5,085 nucleotides of DNA from Aquitalea sp. (GTDB lineage Bacteria > Pseudomonadota > Gammaproteobacteria > Burkholderiales > Chromobacteriaceae). Below, piece by piece: positions 1-5,085 of the stretch (position 1 is the first letter of the stretch; each line of letters opens with the position of its first letter). The notes below the pieces were generated by a model that saw nothing but the letters and a program-made list of their open reading frames with translations, made no database searches and had not been told where the DNA came from. The stretch covers positions 1-5,085 of the forward strand of contig JAFANL010000038.1 of the NCBI GenBank assembly GCA_019232735.1, given 5' to 3'. Made by a program: the position numbers and the translations under genes.

Positions 1-1132
1 AGTCCACCGGCATGATGCCGATGACCGGACCAAAGCTCTCGTCACGCATCACGCTCATGCCGTGATGCACATCCACCAGCACCTGCGGGGCCAGGTAGGC
101 ACTGCCCGGGCGGTCTGCGGCAAAGTGGCCCGGCGGAATCAGCGCCCGGGCACCGGCAGCGACGGCTTCTGCGATCTGGGCGCGCACGTAGCTGGCGGCG
201 CTGGCGCGTACCATGGGTCCCAGATTGGTGTTGGCGTCCAGCGGATTGCCAAAGCGGTAGGCCTTGGTGAGTTCGACAAATCCATCGACAAAGTCCTGAT
301 AGTGGCGGCGGTGCACATAGATGCGTTCGATGCCGCAGCAGGACTGTCCGGAGTTGAAGAAGGCACCATCCACCAGGTTTTCGACGGCGTTGGCCAGGTC
401 GGCATCTTCCCGCACATAAGCCGGGTCCTTGCCACCCAGTTCCAGGCCAACCCCGATAAAGCGGCTGCTGGCGGCCTGCTGCACGGCATGGCCACCGGCT
501 ACCGAGCCGGTAAAGGCGACGAAGTCGATCTGTGGCGCTGCGACCAGTTGCAAGGTGGCGGCATGATCCAGATGCAGGCTCTGGAACACGCCGGCGGGCA
601 GGCCGGCCGCATCAAAAGCCTGCTGGAACAGCTCGGCCACCAGTGGTGTCTGCGAGGAGTGCTTGAGGATGACCGTATTGCCCGCGGCCAGCGCTGGCAC
701 GATGGTATTGATGGCGGTCAGGAAGGGATAATTCCACGGTGCCAGGACCAGCACCGTGCCCAGCGGTTCGTGGCGTAGAAAGCGCTGGAAACCTTCCTTG
801 GGCGCGGGCTGGATATCCGCCAGGCCTTGTTCGGCAATGTCCAGCATGTAGCGCGCGCGCTCTTCCAGCCCGCGCAGTTCACCGGGAGACTGGCTGATGG
901 GGCGGCCGATCTGGCGCGTGATGGCGTCGGCGCAGCGGTCTTTGTGGGCCACCAGCCAGTCTACCGCTTTGCTGATCAAGGCCTTGCGTTCGGTCAGCGG
1001 AGTATCGCGCCAGCTAAGCCGGGCGGCGCTGGCTGCATGCAACATGGCCTGGGTCTGCGCTGGTGTGGCATAAGGGCGTTCCAGCAGGATGGAGCCGTCC
1101 AGCGGGGTGATGACAGCGAATGAGGTGCTCAT
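1..1132 (-). CDS. Aldehyde dehydrogenase (NAD(P)+-dependent, ALDH superfamily), C-terminus cut by window edge
   Basis: This frame is open from an ATG at 1132 to the left edge: 377 codons with no stop. Family members usually have 450-500 residues, so the last 80 or so lie outside the window. The ALDH landmarks are in order: APWNYPF with transition-state Asn134, Lys157 in ILKHSSQTP (where most ALDHs have KPS), FTGS at 207-210 for the dinucleotide, LELGGK with general base Glu231, and FNSGQSCCGIER with nucleophile Cys265. Glu231 and Cys265 are 34 residues apart, as in ALDH2 (Glu268/Cys302). RDESFGP follows near the edge. A second Cys (266) directly follows the catalytic one. There is no signal peptide, so it is presumably cytoplasmic. 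It oxidises an aldehyde to an acid; by context this may be a gamma-glutamyl-aminoaldehyde or semialdehyde from amine breakdown, which is inference. The ATG directly follows the TAA of the upstream gene and has only a weak Shine-Dalgarno (GAG about 9 nt upstream), so translational coupling is likely. Confidence 0.95.
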   Translation of the reverse strand, partial: MSTSFAVITPLDGSILLERPYATPAQTQAMLHAASAARLSWRDTPLTERKALISKAVDWLVAHKDRCADAITRQIGRPISQSPGELRGLEERARYMLDIAEQGLADIQPAPKEGFQRFLRHEPLGTVLVLAPWNYPFLTAINTIVPALAAGNTVILKHSSQTPLVAELFQQAFDAAGLPAGVFQSLHLDHAATLQLVAAPQIDFVAFTGSVAGGHAVQQAASSRFIGVGLELGGKDPAYVREDADLANAVENLVDGAFFNSGQSCCGIERIYVHRRHYQDFVDGFVELTKAYRFGNPLDANTNLGPMVRASAASYVRAQIAEAVAAGARALIPPGHFAADRPGSAYLAPQVLVDVHHGMSVMRDESFGPVIGIMPVD

Positions 1133-2500
1133 TTAGATGATCTCGAAGTAGCGTTTCAATTCCCAGTCGGTAACGTGGCGCTGGAACTCGCGTTCTTCCC
1201 ACTCCCGCGTGGCGGCAAAATGATCGACAAAATCATCGCCGAACCAGTCACGGGCGGCGGCCGAGCCGCGCAGGGCCTGGGCGGCATCCCACAGGGTGCG
1301 GTGCAGTTGCAGATGGGGCGGTGCCTGCAGCAGGTAGCCATTGGCGGTGACGGCCTCTTCCGGCTCTATCTTGTTCTCAATGCCATACAGCCCGGCAGCC
1401 AGGCCGCTGGCCAGCGCCAGATAGGGATTGGTGTCGGCCCCCGGCAGGCGGTATTCCACCCGTTGCGATTTGCTGCTGCCGGGTATGGCGCGGATGGCGA
1501 CGGTGCGATTGTCCACGCCCCACAAGGCGCTGGTCGGTGCCCAGTAACCGGGTACCAGCCGACGGAAGCTGTTGATGGTGGGGGCGGCCAGGCTCATGAA
1601 TTGCGGCATCAGCTTCTGGATGCCGCCGATGAAATGACGCATGGTGTCGCTGATATTGTGTTCGTGGCCGGCCTGGTGAAAGGCGCTGTGTCCATCACGG
1701 TTCTTCAGCGAGATATGGATGTGTCCGCCCTGGCCGGAGTGTTCTTCGTTCCACTTGGCCATATAGCAGACCATGCGTCCTTGTTTCTCGGCCAGTACCT
1801 TGGAGAAGGTCTTAAAGCAGACGGCGTTGTCGGCGGCCGTCATGGCCTTGTCGACGGTGAGGGCGGCTTCCAGTGCGCCGGGGCCGGTTTCTTCGTGGAA
1901 CCCTTCGATCGGCATGTTCATCTGCTCGCACAGATCAAGCAGGCCGCGATAGAACTCGGTATTCACCGAGTTGCGCAGTACCGAATAGCCAAATGCGCCG
2001 CTGCCCAGTGGTTTGGGTTGCTGATACAGCTTGCCCTGCAGCGCTTCATGGCTTTCGTCGGTGACCAGGAATTCATACTCGAAACCGGCCATCGGCTCGA
2101 AACCCATGGCACGGGCGCGTTCCACCACCCGGCGCAGCACGCCGCGCGGGCACAAGCCTTCCAGCCTGCCCACCACCTCGCCCTGCACGAAAATCATATT
2201 GTCTTCCAGCGGCAGTTCACGGCAGGACTCGGGAATCAGCCTGATCTGGGCATCGCCATAGCCGCGCCCCCAGCCGGTCAGCAGGGTGTTGTCATACAGC
2301 TTGTCGCCCACATCCCAGCCGAATACGACATCACAGAAACCGAAACCGCCCTCCAGAGAGGAGAGGAATTTGTCGCGCGACATGTATTTGCCGCACATCA
2401 CGCCATCGATATCAACCAGGCCGACCTTGATCTGGCGTAGCTGACGTTGTTCGATCAGGGTTTTCAAATCCGCCATTGTCTTCACATGCCGAGCATCCAT
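1133..2500 (-). CDS. Glutamine synthetase family protein, probable gamma-glutamyl-amine (polyamine-type) synthetase
   Basis: This 455-residue protein has a glutamine synthetase beta-grasp N-domain (about 15-110) and a complete catalytic domain. Visible motifs are FEYEF at 140-144 (metal-binding Glu141/Glu143), EETGPGALE at 203-211 (metal and glutamate site), GGHIHISL at 258-265 (His260/His262), NSFRRLVPGYWAP at 310-322, NRTVAIR at 331-337, and RVEYRLPGADTNPY at 347-360 (Glu349, Arg351). The length matches PuuA/IpuC/PauA-type enzymes, which ligate glutamate to an amine using ATP, rather than GlnA (about 470). Two traits support this: the GlnA ammonium-site Glu327 in GYEAP is Trp320 here, and no GlnA-type adenylylation-Tyr segment is recognisable. 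The TREWEEREF and DWELKRYFEII tail is typical of the catabolic subfamily. The ATG at 2500 has an AAGGAG site 5 nt upstream, which favours it over the inner ATG at codon 9. It is the first gene of an operon with the aldehyde dehydrogenase and is divergent from an RpiR-type regulator. The family call is firm; the exact amine cannot be read from the sequence. Confidence 0.95.
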   Translation of the reverse strand: MDARHVKTMADLKTLIEQRQLRQIKVGLVDIDGVMCGKYMSRDKFLSSLEGGFGFCDVVFGWDVGDKLYDNTLLTGWGRGYGDAQIRLIPESCRELPLEDNMIFVQGEVVGRLEGLCPRGVLRRVVERARAMGFEPMAGFEYEFLVTDESHEALQGKLYQQPKPLGSGAFGYSVLRNSVNTEFYRGLLDLCEQMNMPIEGFHEETGPGALEAALTVDKAMTAADNAVCFKTFSKVLAEKQGRMVCYMAKWNEEHSGQGGHIHISLKNRDGHSAFHQAGHEHNISDTMRHFIGGIQKLMPQFMSLAAPTINSFRRLVPGYWAPTSALWGVDNRTVAIRAIPGSSKSQRVEYRLPGADTNPYLALASGLAAGLYGIENKIEPEEAVTANGYLLQAPPHLQLHRTLWDAAQALRGSAAARDWFGDDFVDHFAATREWEEREFQRHVTDWELKRYFEII

Positions 2501-2505
2501 GATGG

Positions 2506-2511
2506 CTCCTT
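2506..2511 (-). promoter_or_regulatory. Ribosome binding site of the synthetase gene
   Basis: On the minus strand AAGGAG is followed by 5 nt (CCATC) and then the ATG at 2500. This sets the start at 2500 rather than at the in-frame ATG eight codons further in. The site lies within ACAAGGA, which also matches the core of CsrA binding sites. Confidence 0.8.
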
Positions 2512-2561
2512 GTGCTGATGTAGTGTGGGTGGGTAGGGCTTGCTTTCCTCCTGTTGCGCTT

Positions 2562-2591
2562 AGTATTGTTCGTTAGAAAAATTCAAATCAA
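2562..2591 (-). promoter_or_regulatory. Candidate sigma70 promoter of the synthetase-dehydrogenase operon
   Basis: Read on the minus strand, TTGATT (2591-2586, 4/6 to TTGACA) is followed after 18 nt by AATACT (2567-2562, 4/6 to TATAAT). It sits in the AT-rich island of the divergent intergenic region and would start transcription near 2555, leaving a leader of about 55 nt. The match is modest, as expected for a regulated promoter. I found no convincing sigma54 GG/GC pair. Confidence 0.4.
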
Positions 2592-2601
2592 GATAAAAAT
2601 G

Positions 2602-2613
2602 TAATAAAAATTA
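2602..2613. repeat. Small AT-rich inverted repeat, candidate operator upstream of the synthetase promoter
   Basis: TAAT-N4-ATTA is a perfect 4-bp-arm dyad in the AT-rich island. With its flank it reads TGTAAT-AAAA-ATTAGT, whose left half resembles the TGTAAT half-site of HexR, an RpiR-family regulator. The right half departs from this (ATTAGT instead of ATTACA) and the spacer is one base longer. It lies just upstream of the candidate -35 of the minus-strand operon. In AT-rich DNA such a short dyad can arise by chance, so this is a weak call. Confidence 0.25.
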
Positions 2614-2667
2614 GTTTGTGCTGTGCAATGTGGAAGCAATGAGACAGGGCGGGTTTCTGCTTGTGGG

Positions 2668-2683
2668 CTGCTATCATGAGCAG
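2668..2683 (+). promoter_or_regulatory. Candidate extended -10 promoter of the regulator gene, embedded in a dyad (CTGCT-N6-AGCAG)
   Basis: TGC-TATCAT at 2669-2677 fits an extended -10 element (TGn plus 5/6 to TATAAT), with no good -35 at 16-18 nt. A perfect 5-bp-arm inverted repeat, CTGCT at 2668-2672 and AGCAG at 2679-2683, encloses it. An alternative reading is -35 TTGTGG (2661-2666), 17-nt spacer, -10 AATAAA (2684-2689), in which case the dyad fills the spacer exactly. In both readings a protein bound to the dyad would block polymerase, so autoregulation by the RpiR-type protein is plausible but inferred. Confidence 0.4.
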
Positions 2684-2738
2684 AATAAATACCGAATGGT
2701 CATTGATAACAGGTGCTTGTCAGCAGCAGCCTGATTGT

Positions 2739-2742
2739 GGAG
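2739..2742 (+). promoter_or_regulatory. Shine-Dalgarno supporting a TTG start of the regulator
   Basis: GGAG lies 6 nt before the TTG at 2749. The longest frame opens at a GTG at 2713, but no comparable purine-rich site is seen at the right distance before it. This site therefore argues for a 290-residue protein starting at the TTG. Confidence 0.6.
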
Positions 2743-2748
2743 AAAGCC

Positions 2749-3621
2749 TTGAGTAATACCGGGTCCATCGCAGAACAAATCCGTGCATTGTTTGAAACCC
2801 TGACCCCGACCGAGCGCAAGGTGGGCCGGGTGCTGCTGGCGAACTATCCGGTGGCGGGGCTGGAAACGATTGCCCAACTGGCACTCAGGTCGGATGTCAG
2901 CGGCCCCACGGTGCTGCGCCTGATCAGCAAGTTGGGGTATGACAGCTATACCTCCTTCCAGACCGCCCTGCGTGACGAGCTGGAAGTTCGCCTGCAATCG
3001 CCACTGGTCCGCCACGACCCAGCCCAACTGCAGGGGGATAATGATTTTCTGCTTGGCTATGCCGCCCGTATTACCCAGTTGATGCAGGATACGGTGACGC
3101 ATTTGCCGCGGGCGGAGTTTGATGGCGTGGTGGACATGCTGGGCGAGCGCAAACATCGCATCTGGTTGCTGGGTGGGCGCTTGACCGACCCGCTGGCCGC
3201 TTATCTGTGTCACCACCTGAAAGTGGTGCGGGCCGATGTGGTGCACCTGCGCGGGCTGCCCACCAGTTGGGCGGACTCGCTGGTGGATATGGGCAAGCAC
3301 GATGTATTGGTGATATTCGATATCCGCCGTTACTGGGACGGCGCGCTGAGCATTGCCGAGATGGCCGCCCAGCGCAAGGTCAACGTACTGCTGTTTACCG
3401 ACCAGTGGCTGTCCCCGGTATCGCGCGTGGCCCGCTTTACCCTGGCGGCCCATACCGCTGGCCCGGCTGGCTGGGACAGCAACACCCCGTTGATGTTGCT
3501 GGTGGATGCCGTGATCGCCGCCCTCAATACCCGCCACTGGGGGGCCATCAGCGACCGTTTGCAGGAAGTGGAGGCCATGCGTGCCCGCTTGGGCGAGGGC
3601 AGTGCGCAGACCGGCGAGTGA
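2749..3621 (+). CDS. RpiR/MurR family transcriptional regulator (HTH plus SIS domain)
   Basis: The chosen TTG start gives 290 residues; a GTG at 2713 would add 12. The N-terminal RpiR helix-turn-helix domain covers about residues 6-80, with the LTPTERKVG opening, the recognition region TIAQLALRSDVSGPTVLRL (40-58) and the LGYDSYTSF end typical of the family. The C-terminal SIS fold covers about 118-253, with LLGGRLTDPLAAYL (140-153) and FDIRRYWDG (190-198). In classic SIS domains these loops carry the Ser/Thr residues that hold a sugar phosphate; here they read GGRLTD and DIRRYW. This fits the RpiR branch found beside amino-acid and amine catabolic genes, so the effector is probably not a phosphosugar. 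That ligand inference is untested. The gene is divergent from the synthetase-dehydrogenase operon with about 250 bp between, the usual layout for a local regulator. The call of family is secure; the regulated genes and the sign of control are inferred. Confidence 0.93.
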   Translation: MSNTGSIAEQIRALFETLTPTERKVGRVLLANYPVAGLETIAQLALRSDVSGPTVLRLISKLGYDSYTSFQTALRDELEVRLQSPLVRHDPAQLQGDNDFLLGYAARITQLMQDTVTHLPRAEFDGVVDMLGERKHRIWLLGGRLTDPLAAYLCHHLKVVRADVVHLRGLPTSWADSLVDMGKHDVLVIFDIRRYWDGALSIAEMAAQRKVNVLLFTDQWLSPVSRVARFTLAAHTAGPAGWDSNTPLMLLVDAVIAALNTRHWGAISDRLQEVEAMRARLGEGSAQTGE

Positions 3622-3646
3622 CAAGGGCGTGCGCAATCACTAGAAT
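3618..3646 (+). promoter_or_regulatory. Candidate sigma70 promoter of yajQ
   Basis: GTGACA (3618-3623, 5/6 to consensus), a 17-nt spacer and TAGAAT (3641-3646, 5/6) form the best sigma70 match in the window. The -35 overlaps the TGA stop of the regulator gene (3619-3621). Transcription would begin near 3653, about 32 nt before the yajQ ATG. This suggests yajQ is expressed independently of the regulator upstream. Confidence 0.65.
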
Positions 3647-3651
3647 TGCGC
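3631..3651. repeat. Perfect 21-bp dyad GCGCAAT-N7-ATTGCGC over the yajQ -10
   Basis: GCGCAAT (3631-3637) and ATTGCGC (3645-3651) are perfect 7-bp inverted arms separated by CACTAGA. The right half overlaps the -10 hexamer of the yajQ promoter and the presumed start point lies just beyond. No T-run follows, so it is not an intrinsic terminator for the regulator gene. The shape suits a dimeric repressor operator, though a hairpin at the end of the regulator mRNA is an alternative. Confidence 0.55.
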
Positions 3652-3673
3652 CATTCAGATATACATGCCTTAC

Positions 3674-3677
3674 AGGA
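3674..3677 (+). promoter_or_regulatory. Ribosome binding site fixing the yajQ start
   Basis: AGGA lies 7 nt before the ATG at 3685. It favours that ATG over the in-frame TTG at 3646, which has no such site and would add 13 residues not typical of YajQ. Confidence 0.75.
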
Positions 3678-3684
3678 TCTAGCC

Positions 3685-4185
3685 ATGCCGTCTTTTGATA
3701 TCGTTTCCGAAGTCAATCAAGTAGAAGTACGCAATGCCGTCGAGCAGGCCAACAAGGAAGTTTCCACCCGCTACGACTTCAAGGGCAGCGATTCCCGCAT
3801 CGAACAGACCGACAAGGAAATCACCCTGTATGCCGATGCCGAATTCCAGCTGGATCAGGTTAACGACATCCTGGTGAACAAGCTGTCCAAGCGCAACGTC
3901 GATGTACGTAGCCTGGAATACGGCAAGCTGGAAAAAGTCAGCGGCAACAAGGTGAAGAAGGTACTGACGGTGAAGGAAGGCCTGGAAACCGAAATGGCCA
4001 AGAAAATCGTCCGCATCATCAAGGACGCCAAGCTCAAGGTGCAGGCCAGCATCCAGGGCGAAGCCGTACGCGTGTCCGGTGCCAAGCGCGACTTGCTGCA
4101 GGAATGCATTGCCCTGCTGCGCAAGGACATTGCCGACGACAAGGAAAACGGTGTGCCGCTGCAGTTCAACAACTTCCGCGACTAA
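3685..4185 (+). CDS. yajQ: YajQ family cyclic-di-GMP / nucleotide-binding protein
   Basis: This 166-residue protein matches the YajQ (DUF520) family end to end. It has the hallmark N-terminus MPSFDIVSEV, the segment VRNAVEQANKEVSTRYDFKG (15-34), KIVRIIKDAKLKVQASIQG (107-125) followed by VRVSG, and the closing PLQFNNFRD (158-166). E. coli YajQ is about 163 residues, so the gene is full length. Family members fold as two ferredoxin-like domains, bind nucleotides or RNA, and in Xanthomonas campestris the homologue binds cyclic di-GMP and modulates a transcription factor that controls virulence genes. Whether this protein does the same cannot be told from the sequence. There is no signal peptide or membrane segment, so it is cytoplasmic. 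The ATG start agrees with the family N-terminus and the AGGA site. It appears monocistronic, with its own promoter in front and an intrinsic terminator behind. Confidence 0.97.
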   Translation: MPSFDIVSEVNQVEVRNAVEQANKEVSTRYDFKGSDSRIEQTDKEITLYADAEFQLDQVNDILVNKLSKRNVDVRSLEYGKLEKVSGNKVKKVLTVKEGLETEMAKKIVRIIKDAKLKVQASIQGEAVRVSGAKRDLLQECIALLRKDIADDKENGVPLQFNNFRD

Positions 4186-4203
4186 GCCCGTTTTCACACC
4201 CGT

Positions 4204-4234
4204 AAAACCGGCCCATGTGGCCGGTTTTGCTTTT
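4204..4234 (+). terminator. Intrinsic (rho-independent) terminator of yajQ
   Basis: AAAACCGGCC (4204-4213) and GGCCGGTTTT (4219-4228) form a perfect 10-bp stem with a 5-nt loop (CATGT), followed by GCTTTT. The stem begins 18 nt after the yajQ stop. The flanking A and T runs would also allow some termination on the opposite strand, but no minus-strand gene ends here. Confidence 0.92.
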
Positions 4235-4255
4235 GCCGGGCGTCCCTCCTACAAT
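4227..4255 (+). promoter_or_regulatory. Candidate sigma70 promoter of the FAD-dependent dehydrogenase gene
   Basis: TTGCTT (4227-4232, 3/6) is followed after 17 nt by TACAAT (4250-4255, 5/6 to TATAAT). The -35 lies inside the T-tract of the yajQ terminator. Transcription would begin near 4262, leaving a leader of about 38 nt before the ATG at 4300. Confidence 0.5.
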
Positions 4256-4299
4256 ACGGCCCTTGTTGAATAGACAGCAACCTGCGCATTGGAATCAGC

Positions 4300-5085
4300 A
4301 TGTTACGCATTACCGAACTCAAACTGCCGCTGGATCACAGCGAAGCCGAACTGACCGCCGCCATTGTGGCTTTTCTTGGCATCAAGCCCGCCGAACTGAA
4401 ACACTACACCGTGTTCAAGCGCAGCTATGATGCCCGCCGTGGTGTGATGAGCCTGGCCTACATCATCGACATGGAAGTGGAAGGCGAGGCCAAGCTGTTG
4501 GCACGCTTCAAGGGCAATCCGCATGTACTGTCCACGCCGGATACCAGCTACCACTTTGTCACCCAGGCACCGGCCACGCTGAGCAAGCGCCCGGTGGTGG
4601 TGGGCTTTGGCCCCTGTGGCCTGCTGGCCGCACTGGTACTGGCACAGATGGGCTTCAAGCCCATCGTGCTGGAGCGTGGCAAGAAAGTGCGTGAGCGCAC
4701 CAAGGATACCTGGGGCCTGTGGCGCAAGAATGTGCTGAACCCGGAATCCAATGTGCAGTTTGGCGAAGGCGGTGCCGGTACCTTCTCCGATGGCAAGCTG
4801 TACAGCCAGATCAAGGACCCGCGCCACCTGGGCCGCAAGGTGCTGACCGAGTTCGTCAAGGCCGGGGCTCCCGAGGAAATCCTGTTCATCGCCAAGCCGC
4901 ATATCGGCACCTTCCGCCTGGTCAGCATGGTGGAAAAAATGCGGGCCGAAATCGAGGCGCTGGGCGGTGAAATCCGCTTCCAGCAGCGCGTGACCGATCT
5001 GCACATCGATAACGGTCATGTCCGTGGCCTGACACTGGCCGATGGCAGCCAGATCGAGGCTGATCACGTGATCCTGGCGCTGGGC
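4300..5085 (+). CDS. FAD-dependent dehydrogenase/oxidoreductase, COG2509 type, C-terminus cut by window edge
   Basis: 262 codons are open to the right edge; relatives have about 540 residues, so roughly half is present. Residues 1 to about 85 form a small alpha/beta domain (with TVFKRSYDARRG at about 40-51) typical of this family. A Rossmann FAD-binding motif follows: VVVGFGPCG at 99-107 (GxGxxG), with acidic Glu125 ending the second strand (VLERG). The family signature FGEGGAGTFSDGKL lies at 154-167 and KPHIGT further on. DHVILALG at the edge is the typical strand before the second nucleotide contact. COG2509 proteins are widespread flavoproteins annotated as uncharacterised dehydrogenases; I know of no firmly established substrate, so no function is claimed. 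There is no signal peptide, so it is probably cytoplasmic. The ATG at 4300 has a modest GGA 6 nt upstream. It is separated from yajQ by a terminator and seems to be transcribed from its own promoter. Confidence 0.93.
   Translation, partial: MLRITELKLPLDHSEAELTAAIVAFLGIKPAELKHYTVFKRSYDARRGVMSLAYIIDMEVEGEAKLLARFKGNPHVLSTPDTSYHFVTQAPATLSKRPVVVGFGPCGLLAALVLAQMGFKPIVLERGKKVRERTKDTWGLWRKNVLNPESNVQFGEGGAGTFSDGKLYSQIKDPRHLGRKVLTEFVKAGAPEEILFIAKPHIGTFRLVSMVEKMRAEIEALGGEIRFQQRVTDLHIDNGHVRGLTLADGSQIEADHVILALG

Noticed and set aside
62..778. A 238-codon open frame on the plus strand opposite the aldehyde dehydrogenase
   Set aside because: The minus strand carries all ALDH catalytic motifs with correct spacing. 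The plus frame has no family features and no good ribosome site that I could see.
1175..2440. A 421-codon open frame on the plus strand opposite the synthetase gene
   Set aside because: It is fully antisense to a gene with all glutamine synthetase motifs. Its protein has no recognisable domain and a skewed His/Gln/Ala/Gly composition typical of antisense frames in GC-rich DNA.
2527..2538. Three GGG runs (GGGTGGGTAGGG) that might form a G-quadruplex
   Set aside because: Only three G3 tracts are present and a fourth is missing nearby, so a stable quadruplex is unlikely.
2501..2748. A sigma54 promoter for the amine operon
   Set aside because: No GG-N10-GC pair with the TGGCAC and TTGCA context was found on the minus strand.
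2674..3636. A 320-codon open frame on the minus strand opposite the regulator
   Set aside because: It is antisense to a clear RpiR-family gene, rich in His and Gln, has no recognisable domain, and would run into the divergent promoter region.
3207..3698. A 163-codon plus-strand frame overlapping the regulator and running into yajQ
   Set aside because: It is out of frame with both well-recognised genes and its translation resembles nothing known to me.
4265..4281. Weak hairpin around GTTG...CAAC in the leader of the flavoprotein gene
   Set aside because: Arms are only 4 bp (about 6 with a wobble pair). It fits no riboswitch or attenuator pattern that I recognise.
4303..5067. A 254-codon open frame on the minus strand opposite the flavoprotein
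   Set aside because: The plus strand shows GxGxxG and the family signature. The minus frame is a compositional shadow.

Overview
The window looks like the chromosome of a GC-rich beta-proteobacterium, probably of the Neisseriales (Chromobacteriaceae type). This placement rests on the overall look of the proteins, mainly YajQ and the FAD-dependent dehydrogenase, and on GC-rich codon use. It is an inference from memory, not a database match. Five protein genes fill almost the whole window. The outer two are cut by the window edges. I see no mobile element, CRISPR array, tRNA or rRNA.

Left half (1-2500, minus strand): a two-gene catabolic operon. The first gene encodes a glutamine-synthetase-family enzyme with the features of a gamma-glutamyl-amine synthetase (PuuA/IpuC/PauA type). 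The second encodes an aldehyde dehydrogenase whose ATG follows the synthetase stop codon with no gap, and whose C-terminus lies beyond the left edge. The arrangement suggests a gamma-glutamylated route for using an amine as carbon or nitrogen source: the amine is joined to glutamate, oxidised to an aldehyde by an enzyme not seen here, and the aldehyde is then oxidised to an acid.

Centre (2501-3621): a roughly 250-bp control region with an AT-rich island at about 2571-2615 separates this operon from a divergent regulator of the RpiR/MurR type (N-terminal HTH plus SIS domain). The regulator's best ribosome site points to a TTG start at 2749. Its SIS domain lacks the usual phosphosugar-binding Ser/Thr loops, which fits a regulator of amine or amino-acid catabolism rather than sugar metabolism. 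Candidate promoters and inverted repeats in this region could be its operators.

Right half (3622-5085, plus strand): yajQ, a conserved small nucleotide-binding protein, has its own well-formed promoter overlapping the end of the regulator gene. A perfect 21-bp dyad lies over the -10 element of that promoter. yajQ ends at a strong intrinsic terminator. A promoter for the next gene, an FAD-dependent dehydrogenase of the COG2509 type cut by the right edge, appears to start inside the terminator's T-tract. These two genes look like ordinary core-genome genes unrelated to the amine operon.

The most interesting material is the control region and the substrate question for the synthetase, dehydrogenase and regulator trio. 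I see no evidence for a wholly new kind of system.
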